From Myxococcus terminator_A (GTDB lineage Bacteria > Myxococcota > Myxococcia > Myxococcales > Myxococcaceae): 64,000 nt of DNA. A model generated the notes under the pieces. That model had not been told where the DNA came from and ran no database searches. It saw only the letters and a list, made by a program, of their open reading frames with translations. Position 1 is the stretch's first letter. Each line of letters starts with the position of its first letter. Of this stretch, positions 56,487 to 64,000 are shown piece by piece. The translations under genes were made by a program, and so were the position numbers. Location of the stretch: NCBI GenBank assembly GCA_049194865.1, contig JBLZWL010000129.1:124001-188000 (forward strand), read 5' to 3'.

Positions 56487-57347
56487 ATGGCTCAGGGATA
56501 TTCGTTGAACATCGGCTTGAACTCGGTGGACCCGGCGCACTACTCGGGCTGGGACGGAGCGCTCACCGCCTGCGAGGCGGACGCGGAGGACATGGTGTCC
56601 ATCGCGAAGGAGCGGAAGTTCTCCACGGTGCGCAAGGTGCTCACCCGGGATGCGACGCGGGGCCGCATCCTGAAGGAGCTGGACGAGGCGGCCCGCGTGC
56701 TCCAACCCGGAGACCTGTTCCTGCTGACGTACTCCGGACACGGCGGGCAGCTCCCGGACCGCAACAGCGACGAGTCGGACGCGCAGGATGAGACGTGGGT
56801 GCTCTTCGACGGGGAGATCATCGACGACGAAATCCACCTCGCGCTGTCCAAGCTGAAGCAGGGCGTGCGCGTGTTGATGTTCTCCGACAGCTGCCACAGC
56901 GGCACGGTGAGCCGGGTGGCGTACTCGGCGCTGAGGAGCAGCGGCAGCCTGGAGATGCTGGCGGACACGCTGCATGACCCGTCGCCGGGAGAGCGGCGCT
57001 TCAAGGACCTGCCCACGGCGATTGCCTTGCGCACGTACCGGGACAACAAGGCCTTCTACGACGACGTCATGGCCGCGCTGCCGAAGGAGGACCCCATCGC
57101 CAAGACGAAGGCGACGGTGCTGCTCATCTCCGGGTGCCAGGACAACCAGCTCTCCAGCGACGGGGCCTTCAACGGCCTGTTCACCGCGAACCTGCTGCGC
57201 GTCTACAACAGCGGCAAGTTCCGGGGCAGCCACCGCACGTTCCACCGCCGCATCGTCCGGCGCATGCCGCCGATACAGTCGCCCAACTACTCCATCGTCG
57301 GCGTCCCCAGCCGCGAGTTCGAGCGGGAGACGCCCTTCGAGGTGTGA
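56487..57347 (+). CDS. Cytoplasmic metacaspase-like (C14) protease
   Basis: A 286-residue caspase-fold protease without a signal peptide. The strands and loops of the p20 domain are clear (LNIGLNSVDPAHYSGW, ACEADAEDM), with catalytic His85 in TYSGHGGQ, Cys136 in FSDSCHSGT and an acidic specificity pocket in SDESDAQDE. Bacterial members of this type (orthocaspases) cut after Arg or Lys. AGGAGGAG precedes ATG 56487. It follows the cyclase gene by about 90 bases and ends at a bidirectional terminator. Confidence 0.88.
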   Translation: MAQGYSLNIGLNSVDPAHYSGWDGALTACEADAEDMVSIAKERKFSTVRKVLTRDATRGRILKELDEAARVLQPGDLFLLTYSGHGGQLPDRNSDESDAQDETWVLFDGEIIDDEIHLALSKLKQGVRVLMFSDSCHSGTVSRVAYSALRSSGSLEMLADTLHDPSPGERRFKDLPTAIALRTYRDNKAFYDDVMAALPKEDPIAKTKATVLLISGCQDNQLSSDGAFNGLFTANLLRVYNSGKFRGSHRTFHRRIVRRMPPIQSPNYSIVGVPSREFERETPFEV

Positions 57348-57350
57348 CAG

Positions 57351-57389
57351 AGGGCCGAGGGGGGACTGATTGAGTCCCTCCACGGCCCT
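57351..57389. terminator. Bidirectional terminator between the metacaspase gene and proS
   Basis: A long hairpin with arms 57351-57367 and 57373-57389 and loop GATTG. The stem has one A-A mismatch and one G-T wobble. It lies between the convergent metacaspase and proS genes and could stop both transcripts. Confidence 0.65.
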
Positions 57390-57419
57390 CCGGGGTGAAG
57401 CAGTGCTCTGGCGAAAGGC

Positions 57420-58853
57420 TCAGTACGCCTTGGAGAACACGATGCGGCCCGGCGAGTCCTCGCCGGTGACGACGCACTTGCCCGGCTCCTGCTTGAGCGC
57501 GAAGGGGCGGTTGCGCGTGGTGAGGCCCGTCTCTTCCTTGATGCGCGCCTCCACCTTGGGGTCCAGGTTCCAGTGGGCGAGGAGGAAGCCCGCGTCCGCC
57601 TTCTCCTTCATCTCCTCGTAGGAGTTGACCTCGAAGGTGTGCTCGTCGCGGAACGTCTTCGCCTTCTGGAAGAGGTCCTTCTGCATCTGGTCCAGCATGG
57701 CCTGGGCCTTGTCGGCGGCCTCGCCCAGCGGGATGAACTCCTTCACCTTCAAGTCGCGGCGCACCATGACGCAGGTGCCCTTGGCCAGGTCCTTGGGGCC
57801 AATCTCGATGCGCACGCAGGTGCCCACCAGCTCGTGCTCGAAGTACTTGAAGCCGGGGCCCTTGCTGTCGTCGTCGTCCACCACCACGCCCAGACCGGAC
57901 TTGCGCAGGTCGGCGGCGAGCGCGTGGCTCTTCTCCAGGACCTGGGCCTTCTCGGTGTCGGTCGCCTTGCCGAAGATGGGGATGATGACCACGTGGGTGG
58001 CGGCCAGCTTCGGCGGGACGATGAGCCCCGAGTCATCCGAGTGGGTCATGATGAGGCCGCCGATGAGGCGCGTGGAGACGCCCCAGGACGTCTGCCAGAC
58101 GAAGTGCTCGCGGCCGTCGCGACCCTGGAACTTGGTCTCGAAGGCCTTGGCGAAGTTCTGTCCCAGGTTGTGGCTGGTGCCGGCCTGGAGCGCCTTCTTG
58201 TCCTGCATCATGGCTTCGATGCTGTAGGTGCGCAGGGCGCCGGCGAACCGCTCCGACTCCGACTTGCGGCCCGTCATGACGGGCATGGCCATGTAGTCCT
58301 CGGAGAACGTCCGGTAGACCTCCAGCATCTGGAGCGTCTCCTTCTCCGCGTCCTCTTCCGTCTCGTGACAGGTGTGGCCTTCCTGCCAGAGGAACTCGGT
58401 GGTGCGCAGGAACAGGCGGGTGCGCATCTCCCAGCGCATCACGTTCGCCCACTGGTTGATGAGCAGGGGCAAGTCCCGGTAGCTCTGCACCCACTTGGCG
58501 AAGCTGCGGTTGATGATGGTCTCCGACGTGGGTCGGATGACGTAGGGCTCCTCGAGCTTGGCGCCGCCCGCGTGGGTGACGACGGCGAGCTGGGGGTTGA
58601 AGCCCTCGACGTGCTCGGCTTCCTTCTTGAGGTAGCTCTCGGGGATGAGCAGCGGGAAGTAGGCGTTCTTGTGGCCCAGGTCCTTGAACATCTTGTCCAG
58701 GACGCGCTGCATGTTCTCCCACAGCGCGTAGCCGTTGGGACGGATGACCATGCAGCCCTTCACGTCCGAGTAGTCGGCGAGCTTCGCCTTCTGGACCAGG
58801 TCGACGTACCACTCGGAAAAGCCCTTCTCTCGGGGCGTGAGCTTATCGGCCAT
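57420..58853 (-). CDS. proS: Prolyl-tRNA synthetase, archaeal/eukaryal type
   Basis: A 477-residue class II synthetase charging tRNA-Pro. It is the short type without the editing (INS) domain of the common bacterial form. Motif 1 and 2 regions include VIRPTSETIINRSFAKWV and WEMRTRLFLRTTEFLWQEGHTCH in outline (about 105-165). Motif 3 is in GGLIMTHSDDSGLIVPP (about 270). The anticodon-binding domain follows and the protein ends with the type's Tyr (FSKAY). AAGG precedes the ATG. Confidence 0.94.
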   Translation of the reverse strand: MADKLTPREKGFSEWYVDLVQKAKLADYSDVKGCMVIRPNGYALWENMQRVLDKMFKDLGHKNAYFPLLIPESYLKKEAEHVEGFNPQLAVVTHAGGAKLEEPYVIRPTSETIINRSFAKWVQSYRDLPLLINQWANVMRWEMRTRLFLRTTEFLWQEGHTCHETEEDAEKETLQMLEVYRTFSEDYMAMPVMTGRKSESERFAGALRTYSIEAMMQDKKALQAGTSHNLGQNFAKAFETKFQGRDGREHFVWQTSWGVSTRLIGGLIMTHSDDSGLIVPPKLAATHVVIIPIFGKATDTEKAQVLEKSHALAADLRKSGLGVVVDDDDSKGPGFKYFEHELVGTCVRIEIGPKDLAKGTCVMVRRDLKVKEFIPLGEAADKAQAMLDQMQKDLFQKAKTFRDEHTFEVNSYEEMKEKADAGFLLAHWNLDPKVEARIKEETGLTTRNRPFALKQEPGKCVVTGEDSPGRIVFSKAY

Positions 58854-59213
58854 GTGCTGAGCACCTTTTCAAAGTCGTTGAAAGAGGACGGTTGCCTACG
58901 CTGGGGCCACCCGGAAATCAACGCTCCCGTCGTCCCAGGGCGTCCCTCGGGTCATCCCAAGGCAGGTCGTTCGCGTTGCGGGGGTTCGCCTGGGACACGA
59001 AGCAGGTGGTGGTGTCTCACGGAGACGTGCAGGAGCAGGGTGCGCGCGACACTGCGCGCGTCGTTCCGCTGGCTCGGGGGCTGAGCGCCTGGCCCGTTTT
59101 CATTCTCCGAGCACGACTCGGGTGAAGAGGGGTGGCAGGTAAGCCTACCTGTGCTTGCTCGGGGTGGAGCCTGGGGTGTGAGGTGGCCCGTGTGCCGGGT
59201 AGGTTCTCCCTCC
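58854..59213. other. Intergenic region between proS and the Cys-rich gene
   Basis: About 360 bases holding the proS leader and promoter at its left end. The rest, from about 58925, has no credible gene or repeat. The GC content visibly falls near the right end. Confidence 0.5.
58893..58921 (-). promoter_or_regulatory. Candidate sigma-A promoter of proS
   Basis: On the minus strand TTGATT (58921-58916) and TAGGCA (58898-58893) are 17 bases apart. The message would start near 58886, 33 bases before the ATG. The -10 is weak. Confidence 0.35.
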
Positions 59214-59585
59214 ATGGCCGCGAGGAAATCCGCCAGCTTCGCCGCGCTTGGCGCTGTGCTCTCCTTGCACTGTGCGACCGCTGGGCCCACCTGCATGGAC
59301 AGCGAGACGTGTTGCCTCCAGTCGAACCTTGGCAACCCGGCTGCCTGTGGCCTTACCGCCTCCGAGGCGACTGCCATCCTCGCAGCCGGGGCAACTACTG
59401 CAGCAACCCTCGCCACCAGCGCTGCGGGCGACGACCCGGATGATGGGTGGAGACAGCACTGCATCGATACCTATGTCCGATGCAAATCCCAAAAGAAGCC
59501 GCGCTGGGTTGGGGATTGTTACGCCTGCTTCCGCAACTGCGAAGGCCAACACGAATGGCCGTTCGACACCTGCCACGCGCGATAG
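59214..59585 (+). CDS. Exported Cys-rich protein, unidentified
   Basis: A 123-residue protein with an N-terminal signal-like helix (residues 1-24, AALGAVLSLHCATA). Two Cys residues lie directly after it (CMDSETCC). The C-terminal domain is compact and Cys-rich, with the cysteines spaced through CIDTYVRCKSQ, GDCYACFRNC and DTC, plus three Trp. Disulfides are likely. It is AT-richer than the surroundings, and its stop codon overlaps the ribosome site of the DUSAM gene. The pair could be a toxin-immunity or secreted-effector module, which is inference. Confidence 0.7.
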   Translation: MAARKSASFAALGAVLSLHCATAGPTCMDSETCCLQSNLGNPAACGLTASEATAILAAGATTAATLATSAAGDDPDDGWRQHCIDTYVRCKSQKKPRWVGDCYACFRNCEGQHEWPFDTCHAR

Positions 59586-59594
59586 GAGGCACAA

Positions 59595-59969
59595 TTGTCA
59601 GAAGACTTGAAATGGGACGACGTTCGGAACCTCGCGCGCCGTACTTCCGAAGGACAGCCGTTCACGCTCACTGACGAGACGAGGGCAATCCTCCGGCGCA
59701 CCGCTCCGCAGGTGGCCATTCCCCCAGATGAAGCTGAGCGGGCACTACAACAGGTGCAAAGCGCCGCTGCGTTGCTGGATGAGGTTGCCAGCCGCATCCG
59801 CGTTGGGTCGCGGCGCTTGTCGCGCGCCATCGTCGACTCGGCCAATCGCCAGGACGCTGGCGACACGGACGGTGCACGCCAGCCGTTCTTGGATGTGCTC
59901 TCGGTTGAGGTTGTGCCCCACTATCGAGCAATCGCCCAGACGCACCTGGAGGCGCTGGACGACCCGTAG
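59595..59969 (+). CDS. DUSAM-domain protein
   Basis: A 124-residue soluble helical protein. The pattern KWDDVRNLARR, FTLTDETRAILRRTA, SAAALLDEVASRIRVGSRRLSRAI and VVPHYR matches the DUSAM family, known from myxobacterial paralogues of unknown function. The TTG at 59595 is preferred, because a perfect AGGAGG lies 5 bases upstream. It is paired with the Cys-rich gene and is similarly AT-richer than the neighbours. Confidence 0.75.
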   Translation: MSEDLKWDDVRNLARRTSEGQPFTLTDETRAILRRTAPQVAIPPDEAERALQQVQSAAALLDEVASRIRVGSRRLSRAIVDSANRQDAGDTDGARQPFLDVLSVEVVPHYRAIAQTHLEALDDP

Positions 59970-60146
59970 CTGACCGGGCTCCTGACGCTCTTGATTGGGA
60001 TCAAGTGGGCGAGGTGTTCGCATGGGATGATGCGGCCCGTCGCTGGCGGTTCGAGGCCACCTATCGTCCGCGTCCGCCCAGCTCCTTCTTGCATCAGGGA
60101 GTCTTGCCGGACTGTTCTTCATCGCCGCGTCCGTAGAAGGTGCGCC

Positions 60147-60611
60147 ATGCCCAACCCGCAGCTTGTCATCCTGGTCGTCTCGCTGCTGGCGGATGGCGGC
60201 GCGCTTCCTCCGCGAGAGGATGCCGTGGGGCTGGACGCGGGAGTCCGCGTCGTTGCGCCAGGACCCGAGCGGGCAAATGCGGGGCTCGACGCCGGGTCCG
60301 CCATCCCCTGGCCTGATGAAGAGCTTCAGCCGTTGGCCACCCTGGATGGCTCCGCGGTCCTCGCCGCGCACTCCGTGCTGACGCAGGTGCTGAAGCGCTT
60401 TCCCAAGGAGGCCGAGCGCTCGTGTGCGTTCTCTCCTCGCTCCTTGGAGGTGCTCGTCGCGCGCAAGGACGGGTGGTACTTCGTTCGTGTCAACCGACGC
60501 GTGGACCAGTGCCCGGGATTTGGCCCCGGCGTTCAACTCGAGACCGACTGGTTCGAGCTGTACGCGGTCTCTCCTGAAGGACGCGTGGAGCGCTACCCGT
60601 ATCACCCGTGA
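60147..60611 (+). CDS. Small exported-looking protein, unidentified
   Basis: A 154-residue protein. The short N-terminal hydrophobic segment (LVILVVSLLA) is followed by a disordered acidic/Gly stretch and a compact C-terminal domain (about 65-154) with two Cys (ERSCAFSP, VDQCPGFG) that could pair, and YFVRVNRRV strands. AAGG lies ahead of ATG 60147. I do not recognise the family. The preceding 177 bases hold no gene. Confidence 0.6.
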   Translation: MPNPQLVILVVSLLADGGALPPREDAVGLDAGVRVVAPGPERANAGLDAGSAIPWPDEELQPLATLDGSAVLAAHSVLTQVLKRFPKEAERSCAFSPRSLEVLVARKDGWYFVRVNRRVDQCPGFGPGVQLETDWFELYAVSPEGRVERYPYHP

Positions 60612-60778
60612 GCCAGCTGCCTCGCGGGTCGCCGCCGACCCTTTTTCTACCGGGAATCTGGAGTCGTCTCGCGTGGATGCAACGCACGCGTGACACCCTG
60701 GGGGATGCTGGGAAGCGTTGGCGCGTCGCGCTATGAAGTGCTCTCCATTTTTCCTTGGGTGTTCCCCCTGGAGGCTTC

Positions 60779-61405
60779 ATGCGGTCGTTTCTTCCGTCTC
60801 TCGGAGTGGCTGGTGCGCTGACGGCGTGTCTCGTCTCCGGCTCCGCCTTCGCCTACTCCACCGGCCAGACGGGCTACAGCGGCAAGGACAGCGCGCTGAC
60901 GTGCGCGAGCTCGACGTGCCACTCGGTCAGCGGCGCCACGCCCACCGTCACCATCGAGGGCCCTTCGTCCCTCGAGCCCGGCCAGACGGGCACCTACGCG
61001 CTCGTCATCACCGGGGGCCCCGCCATTCGCGGCGGCTTCAACGTGGCCACGGATGGCACGGCCACCCTCACCGCCGGCTCCGGCTCGAAGAAGGTCTCCG
61101 GCGAGCTCACCCACACCCAGCCCAAGGCCTTCACCAGCGGCACCGTGCGCTTCGACTTCACCCTCGTCGCTCCGTCCACCGCCACCACGCTCACCCTGTT
61201 CGGCGCGGGCAACTCGACCAACGGCAACACCGAGGACACCGGTGACGCGTCCGCCGTCACCACGCTCAAGGTGAAGGTCGGCGACGGCGGCGGCGGCGGC
61301 GGTGGTGAGGACGACGGCGGTGGCTGCGCCGCGGCCGGTGGCGCGCCCCTGCTGGGCGCCGTGCTGATGCTGCTCGGCGCGCGCCTGCGCCGCCGCGACG
61401 CGTAA
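60779..61405 (+). CDS. MYXO-CTERM surface protein with choice-of-anchor-like domain
   Basis: A 208-residue exported protein. A Sec signal (cleavage near SAFA-YS) precedes a domain with GYSGKDSALTCASSTCHS and RGGFNV, like choice-of-anchor V/Reeler-like domains. A Gly/Asp-rich linker follows, then a C-terminal GGGCAAAGGAPLL hydrophobic helix and RRR, the MYXO-CTERM sorting signal thought to anchor proteins at the myxobacterial surface. The CASSTCH run is CX4CH, not a heme-c motif. GGAGG precedes the ATG. Confidence 0.8.
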   Translation: MRSFLPSLGVAGALTACLVSGSAFAYSTGQTGYSGKDSALTCASSTCHSVSGATPTVTIEGPSSLEPGQTGTYALVITGGPAIRGGFNVATDGTATLTAGSGSKKVSGELTHTQPKAFTSGTVRFDFTLVAPSTATTLTLFGAGNSTNGNTEDTGDASAVTTLKVKVGDGGGGGGGEDDGGGCAAAGGAPLLGAVLMLLGARLRRRDA

Positions 61406-61489
61406 GCGGTCGGCTGCTCCTCAGTCAGGCACCGGGGGGCGGAGAGACAGTGAGCAAGAGCGCGGCGTATCCTCGCGCCCCTGCTCACC

Positions 61490-62344
61490 ATGCACCTCCG
61501 CCTCCTCTCCCTGCTGCTCCTGCTGGGGCCGCTCGCGTGTGCGACGGGCTCAGGCCTCATCCCCCCGGAAGTTCCGCTCGCCGCCGTGCAACGCGAGCCT
61601 GGGACGCTGCGGGTGATGACCTTCAACATCCAGTCCGGTGCCCGGGGCCTGGACGGCGTGGCTCGCGTCATCCGCGCGTCCGTGCCGGACCTCGTCGCGC
61701 TCCAGGAAGTCGACGTCGGCTCCACGCGCGCTGGTGGCATCGACCAGGTGGAGGCCCTCTCCCGCCTCACCGGCCTGCCCCACCGCGCCCACTTCCGCAC
61801 CACGGACCTGCACGGCGGCGCCTATGGCCTCGCCATCCTGTCGCGCTTCCCGCTGGAGTCCCTCGCGCAGTACCCGCTGCCCGTGCCCTCGGGCTCGGAG
61901 CCGCGCACGCTCGCGCACGCCGTGGTGTCAGTGGATGGCCGCGAGGTGAGCGTCTACCTCACGCACCTCATCCGCCGCCCCTTCAACAACGCCACGCGCC
62001 TGCGCCAGAGCGCGTACGTGGCCCGACTGCTCGCCCAGGACTCCCGGCCGCGACTGCTCCTGGGTGACCTCAACGACGACCCGGACTCGCACTCGGTGCG
62101 CCTCTTGCGCCGTGACTTGCGCGACGTCGTCGCCGCCACCGGCGGAGCCAGGGGCACCTACCCGATGCCCCTGTTCCTGCCCACGCTGCGCATCGACTAC
62201 GTGCTGGCCTGCGGGGCCTTCACGCCCGTGGCCAGCCGCGTGTTGAAGGTCTCCGCGTCGGACCACTACCCCGTCGTCGCGGACCTGCGGCTGGACGTGC
62301 TTCCTCCCGCCGACGCGGAAGGTCAGCTCACGTTGAAGCGGTAG
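61490..62344 (+). CDS. EEP-family (endonuclease/exonuclease/phosphatase) lipoprotein
   Basis: A 284-residue lipoprotein (signal MHLRLLSLLLLLGPLAC). The EEP fold has VMTFNIQSG (Asn), LVALQEVDVGS (Glu), YLTHLIRRP (His), LLGDLNDDPDS (Asp/Asn) and VSASDHYPVVADL (Asp-His). These ligands define Mg-dependent nucleases and phosphodiesterases. Because it is exported, extracellular DNA or phospholipid headgroups are plausible substrates. Its last 22 bases overlap the convergent gene at 62323. Confidence 0.85.
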   Translation: MHLRLLSLLLLLGPLACATGSGLIPPEVPLAAVQREPGTLRVMTFNIQSGARGLDGVARVIRASVPDLVALQEVDVGSTRAGGIDQVEALSRLTGLPHRAHFRTTDLHGGAYGLAILSRFPLESLAQYPLPVPSGSEPRTLAHAVVSVDGREVSVYLTHLIRRPFNNATRLRQSAYVARLLAQDSRPRLLLGDLNDDPDSHSVRLLRRDLRDVVAATGGARGTYPMPLFLPTLRIDYVLACGAFTPVASRVLKVSASDHYPVVADLRLDVLPPADAEGQLTLKR

Positions 62345-62874
62345 AGCACGTCCGGGTCTCCCCGGGTGTAGCCCTTGAGGACCTCGTGCTTCAGGCCCTT
62401 CGCGCCGAGCACCGTCAGGCCGCCCCACGCGAAGCCCATCACCGACAGCTCGAAGTACACGTGCGGCTTGGGCACCTTGATGATGTGCAGGTCCGTGTGG
62501 CCTTGGCCCGGCAGCACCTCCAGCTCGCCCTCGGTGAAGTAGCCCTTCCAGATGCCGGGCGTGAAGAAGAGAAAGCGGCGGAAGTCACCGGGGCTGAACA
62601 TCGCCTTGAGCTGACCCTGGCCCAGCGCGTACTCGGCGGACTTGATGCCGAACTGCCACCACGCGTTGGGGTCTCCCGCGTAGAAGCGCTGGAGCAGCTC
62701 CTCGTTGAACCGCAGGAACGCGTCCACGGGGATTCGCGTGACGGGGAGGATGGGCAGCGTGAAGACGGGCTCGCGCTTCTTGATGTCCGCGATGAAGTCC
62801 TTCCACGCCTGCTCACCGTGGGACTGCAACGTCATCTGTTGCCGAGCCAGGAACGCCACGCCTTTGACTTCCAT
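62323..62874 (-). CDS. Unidentified soluble protein
   Basis: A 183-residue protein with a good ribosome site (GGAGGACACGG before ATG 62874). It is helix-rich with aromatic runs (AWWQFGIKSAEYAL, FLFFTPGIWKGYF) and a C-terminal strand pair (VYFELSVMGFAWGG). The length and the Trp/Phe-lined core loosely resemble heme-NO/V4R-like single-domain proteins. No ligand residues can be assigned. It is convergent with the EEP gene. Confidence 0.65.
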   Translation of the reverse strand: MEVKGVAFLARQQMTLQSHGEQAWKDFIADIKKREPVFTLPILPVTRIPVDAFLRFNEELLQRFYAGDPNAWWQFGIKSAEYALGQGQLKAMFSPGDFRRFLFFTPGIWKGYFTEGELEVLPGQGHTDLHIIKVPKPHVYFELSVMGFAWGGLTVLGAKGLKHEVLKGYTRGDPDVLYRFNVS

Positions 62875-62985
62875 CCGTGTCCTCCACCGCCAGACCCCGC
62901 GCGGGGCCGCGCTCGGGGGACTCCGTCCCGGCTTCCCCGGGAAGGATAGGGTGCGACAGCGTCGCGCGCAGGCGACGCTCGCCTG

Positions 62986-63369
62986 CTATTCGAGCTGAAG
63001 GCCGCAGTCGGCGCAGGCACCCTCGACCAGGGGCGCCACGGTGCCGCAGGCGGGGCAGGGCGGCTCACCCTCCTCCGTCGCGGGCAGCACGAAGGGCGAG
63101 GCACCGTCCGCCAGCACGCCTTCGCGCTGGATGCTGTCCATCCAACGTTGCTGGAGCAGCGTCGCCACGCGCAAGCCGTCCTCGGGGCGCACCAGCACCT
63201 GAAACTTCGGGCTGCACCCGGTCTTCGCGCACGCCTCGCGATGTACCAGCGCGGGGACGTCCGCCTCCAGACAGGCCTCCACCAGCCGCCGGGCGTCCGC
63301 CAGCGCCATCTCCGCGCACGGCACCAGCTCCACGTCGGCCAGCACCTTCGTCACATCATCCTGGGTCAT
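62986..63369 (-). CDS. Small protein with a C-terminal zinc ribbon
   Basis: A 127-residue soluble protein. Residues 10-80 look like one or two DUF2007-type alpha/beta units (CAEMALADARRLVEACLEADVPALV in outline, FQVLVRPEDGLRVATLLQQ). The end is a Cys4 ribbon (CPACG ... CADCG). Two further Cys lie mid-protein (ACAKTGC). The start is set at ATG 63369, and longer in-frame starts exist. A regulatory or scaffolding role is possible. Confidence 0.6.
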   Translation of the reverse strand: MTQDDVTKVLADVELVPCAEMALADARRLVEACLEADVPALVHREACAKTGCSPKFQVLVRPEDGLRVATLLQQRWMDSIQREGVLADGASPFVLPATEEGEPPCPACGTVAPLVEGACADCGLQLE

Positions 63370-63526
63370 CACCCGGCGGATTGGAGCCCACGCATGGGCT
63401 CGCCGTCCAGAGGCGTGCCGTCTTCTCGGACCTGAGGGCACCTCGCGCCTGCTCCGTCGCATCCCCACCCTGCCGTCGCTTCCTCGAGATTCCACGGGTC
63501 GATGGGGCGGGTGGGGGCACGACGCA

Positions 63527-64000
63527 ATGCTTCATGGGGCGCGGGGCTGGGGAGCCTGCTGGGCGTGGGTGTTGCTGGCCGTGGCTTGCGAGCGGCCCGA
63601 GGAGGTGGCTCCGAGTCCCTCCGTCGTGGAGGAGGCGCCTCCAACTGTCGCGAGCCCCGTGAAGGCGAGGACGCTGACGGGACGGACGCGCTGGCTGCGC
63701 TCGCTGGTCGGCGCGGGACGAGAGAGCGCCGCAGGGCTCGCGCACGACTCGCGCGGCAACGTGGTGGTGGCCCTGAACTCGGACGACGCGGTGGCGGACC
63801 TCTTCGGGCCGCTGCTGGTGACGGCGGGCTCGGCTGCTCCCGCGTCCCAGCGGTTCACGGTGGCGAAGTACGGCACGGGCGGCGAGCGGCTGTGGTCCCT
63901 CTCCCTGCCGGGCTACGTGGAGACAGTCACCGTCAGCTCGCGCGGGCAGGTCCTCGTCGCGGGTCGCAATCCAGCGGGCGCGGACCTCGGCGGTGGGCCC
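63527..64000 (+). CDS. Lipoprotein with propeller-like repeats (partial, runs off the window)
   Basis: An open frame from ATG 63527 to the window edge (158 codons). The N-terminus is a lipoprotein signal ending LLAVAC, followed by a Pro/Glu/Val linker. It then shows repeats of the SBBP/propeller type (LAHDSRGNVVVALNSD, VSSRGQVLVAGRNP) with F-T-V-A-K-Y-G-T-G-G strands. Its real length and role cannot be seen. Confidence 0.7.
   Translation, partial: MLHGARGWGACWAWVLLAVACERPEEVAPSPSVVEEAPPTVASPVKARTLTGRTRWLRSLVGAGRESAAGLAHDSRGNVVVALNSDDAVADLFGPLLVTAGSAAPASQRFTVAKYGTGGERLWSLSLPGYVETVTVSSRGQVLVAGRNPAGADLGGGP

Noticed and set aside
60900..60925. Heme c binding site in the MYXO-CTERM protein
   Set aside because: The spacing is CX4CH, not CXXCH, and no other heme motif is present.

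Overview
The window is GC-rich, densely coded DNA from a myxobacterium, most likely family Myxococcaceae. The evidence is a complete dif-type chemosensory operon, a MYXO-CTERM surface protein, a DUSAM-domain protein, MopE-like metal-binding repeats, many lipoproteins and abundant histidine kinases. No rRNA, tRNA, CRISPR array, prophage or intact insertion sequence was seen.

1-10.9 kb: the tail of an unidentified gene, a beta-propeller-like lipoprotein, thiL, then a forward operon difA-difB-difC-difD-difE-difG (receptor, MmcQ/YjbR protein, CheW, CheY, CheA, CheC). In Myxococcus xanthus this pathway controls exopolysaccharide and type IV pilus-dependent social motility. larB-larC (nickel-pincer cofactor synthesis) follow. 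11-17.1 kb: a C39-like/SH3 protein, a reverse pair of a Ycf46-type AAA ATPase and a zinc-ribbon membrane protein, a Gfo/Idh/MocA oxidoreductase, a DUF2238 membrane protein and an unidentified protein.

17.2-23.1 kb: a redox/cyclic-nucleotide signalling island. It holds three related histidine kinases, two with N-terminal cyclic-nucleotide-binding domains. One of these has proline where the phospho-accepting histidine should be. The fourth gene is a receiver domain fused to a thioredoxin-reductase-like flavoprotein that lacks the redox cysteines.

23.2-32.3 kb (reverse): the most interesting region. A compact operon encodes an ECF sigma factor, a zinc-finger membrane anti-sigma factor, a secreted caspase-like protease with an EF-hand loop, and three tandem paralogous lipoproteins built from EF-hand-like Cys repeats plus a receptor-L/leucine-rich-like region. 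Four of the genes overlap start-on-stop. An AT-rich interrupted palindrome lies upstream. I know of no characterised system with this composition.

32.7-46.8 kb: a secreted nuclease with a lamin-tail domain, a phasin/histone-H1-like protein, grpE-dnaK, a small membrane protein, a Ser/Thr kinase, a DUF2382 stress protein and a full branched-chain amino-acid ABC transporter (livK-H-M-G-F) behind a recognisable promoter. 47-58.9 kb: lipoproteins, a BNR-repeat protein, trans-aconitate methyltransferase, a MopE-like lipoprotein, a YiiX-like hydrolase, thpR, a YdjM-like protein, a class III nucleotide cyclase followed by a cytoplasmic metacaspase, and an archaeal/eukaryal-type proS. 59-64 kb: an AT-richer pair (Cys-rich exported protein plus DUSAM protein) that looks acquired, small exported proteins, an EEP-family lipoprotein, two reverse hypothetical genes and the start of another lipoprotein.
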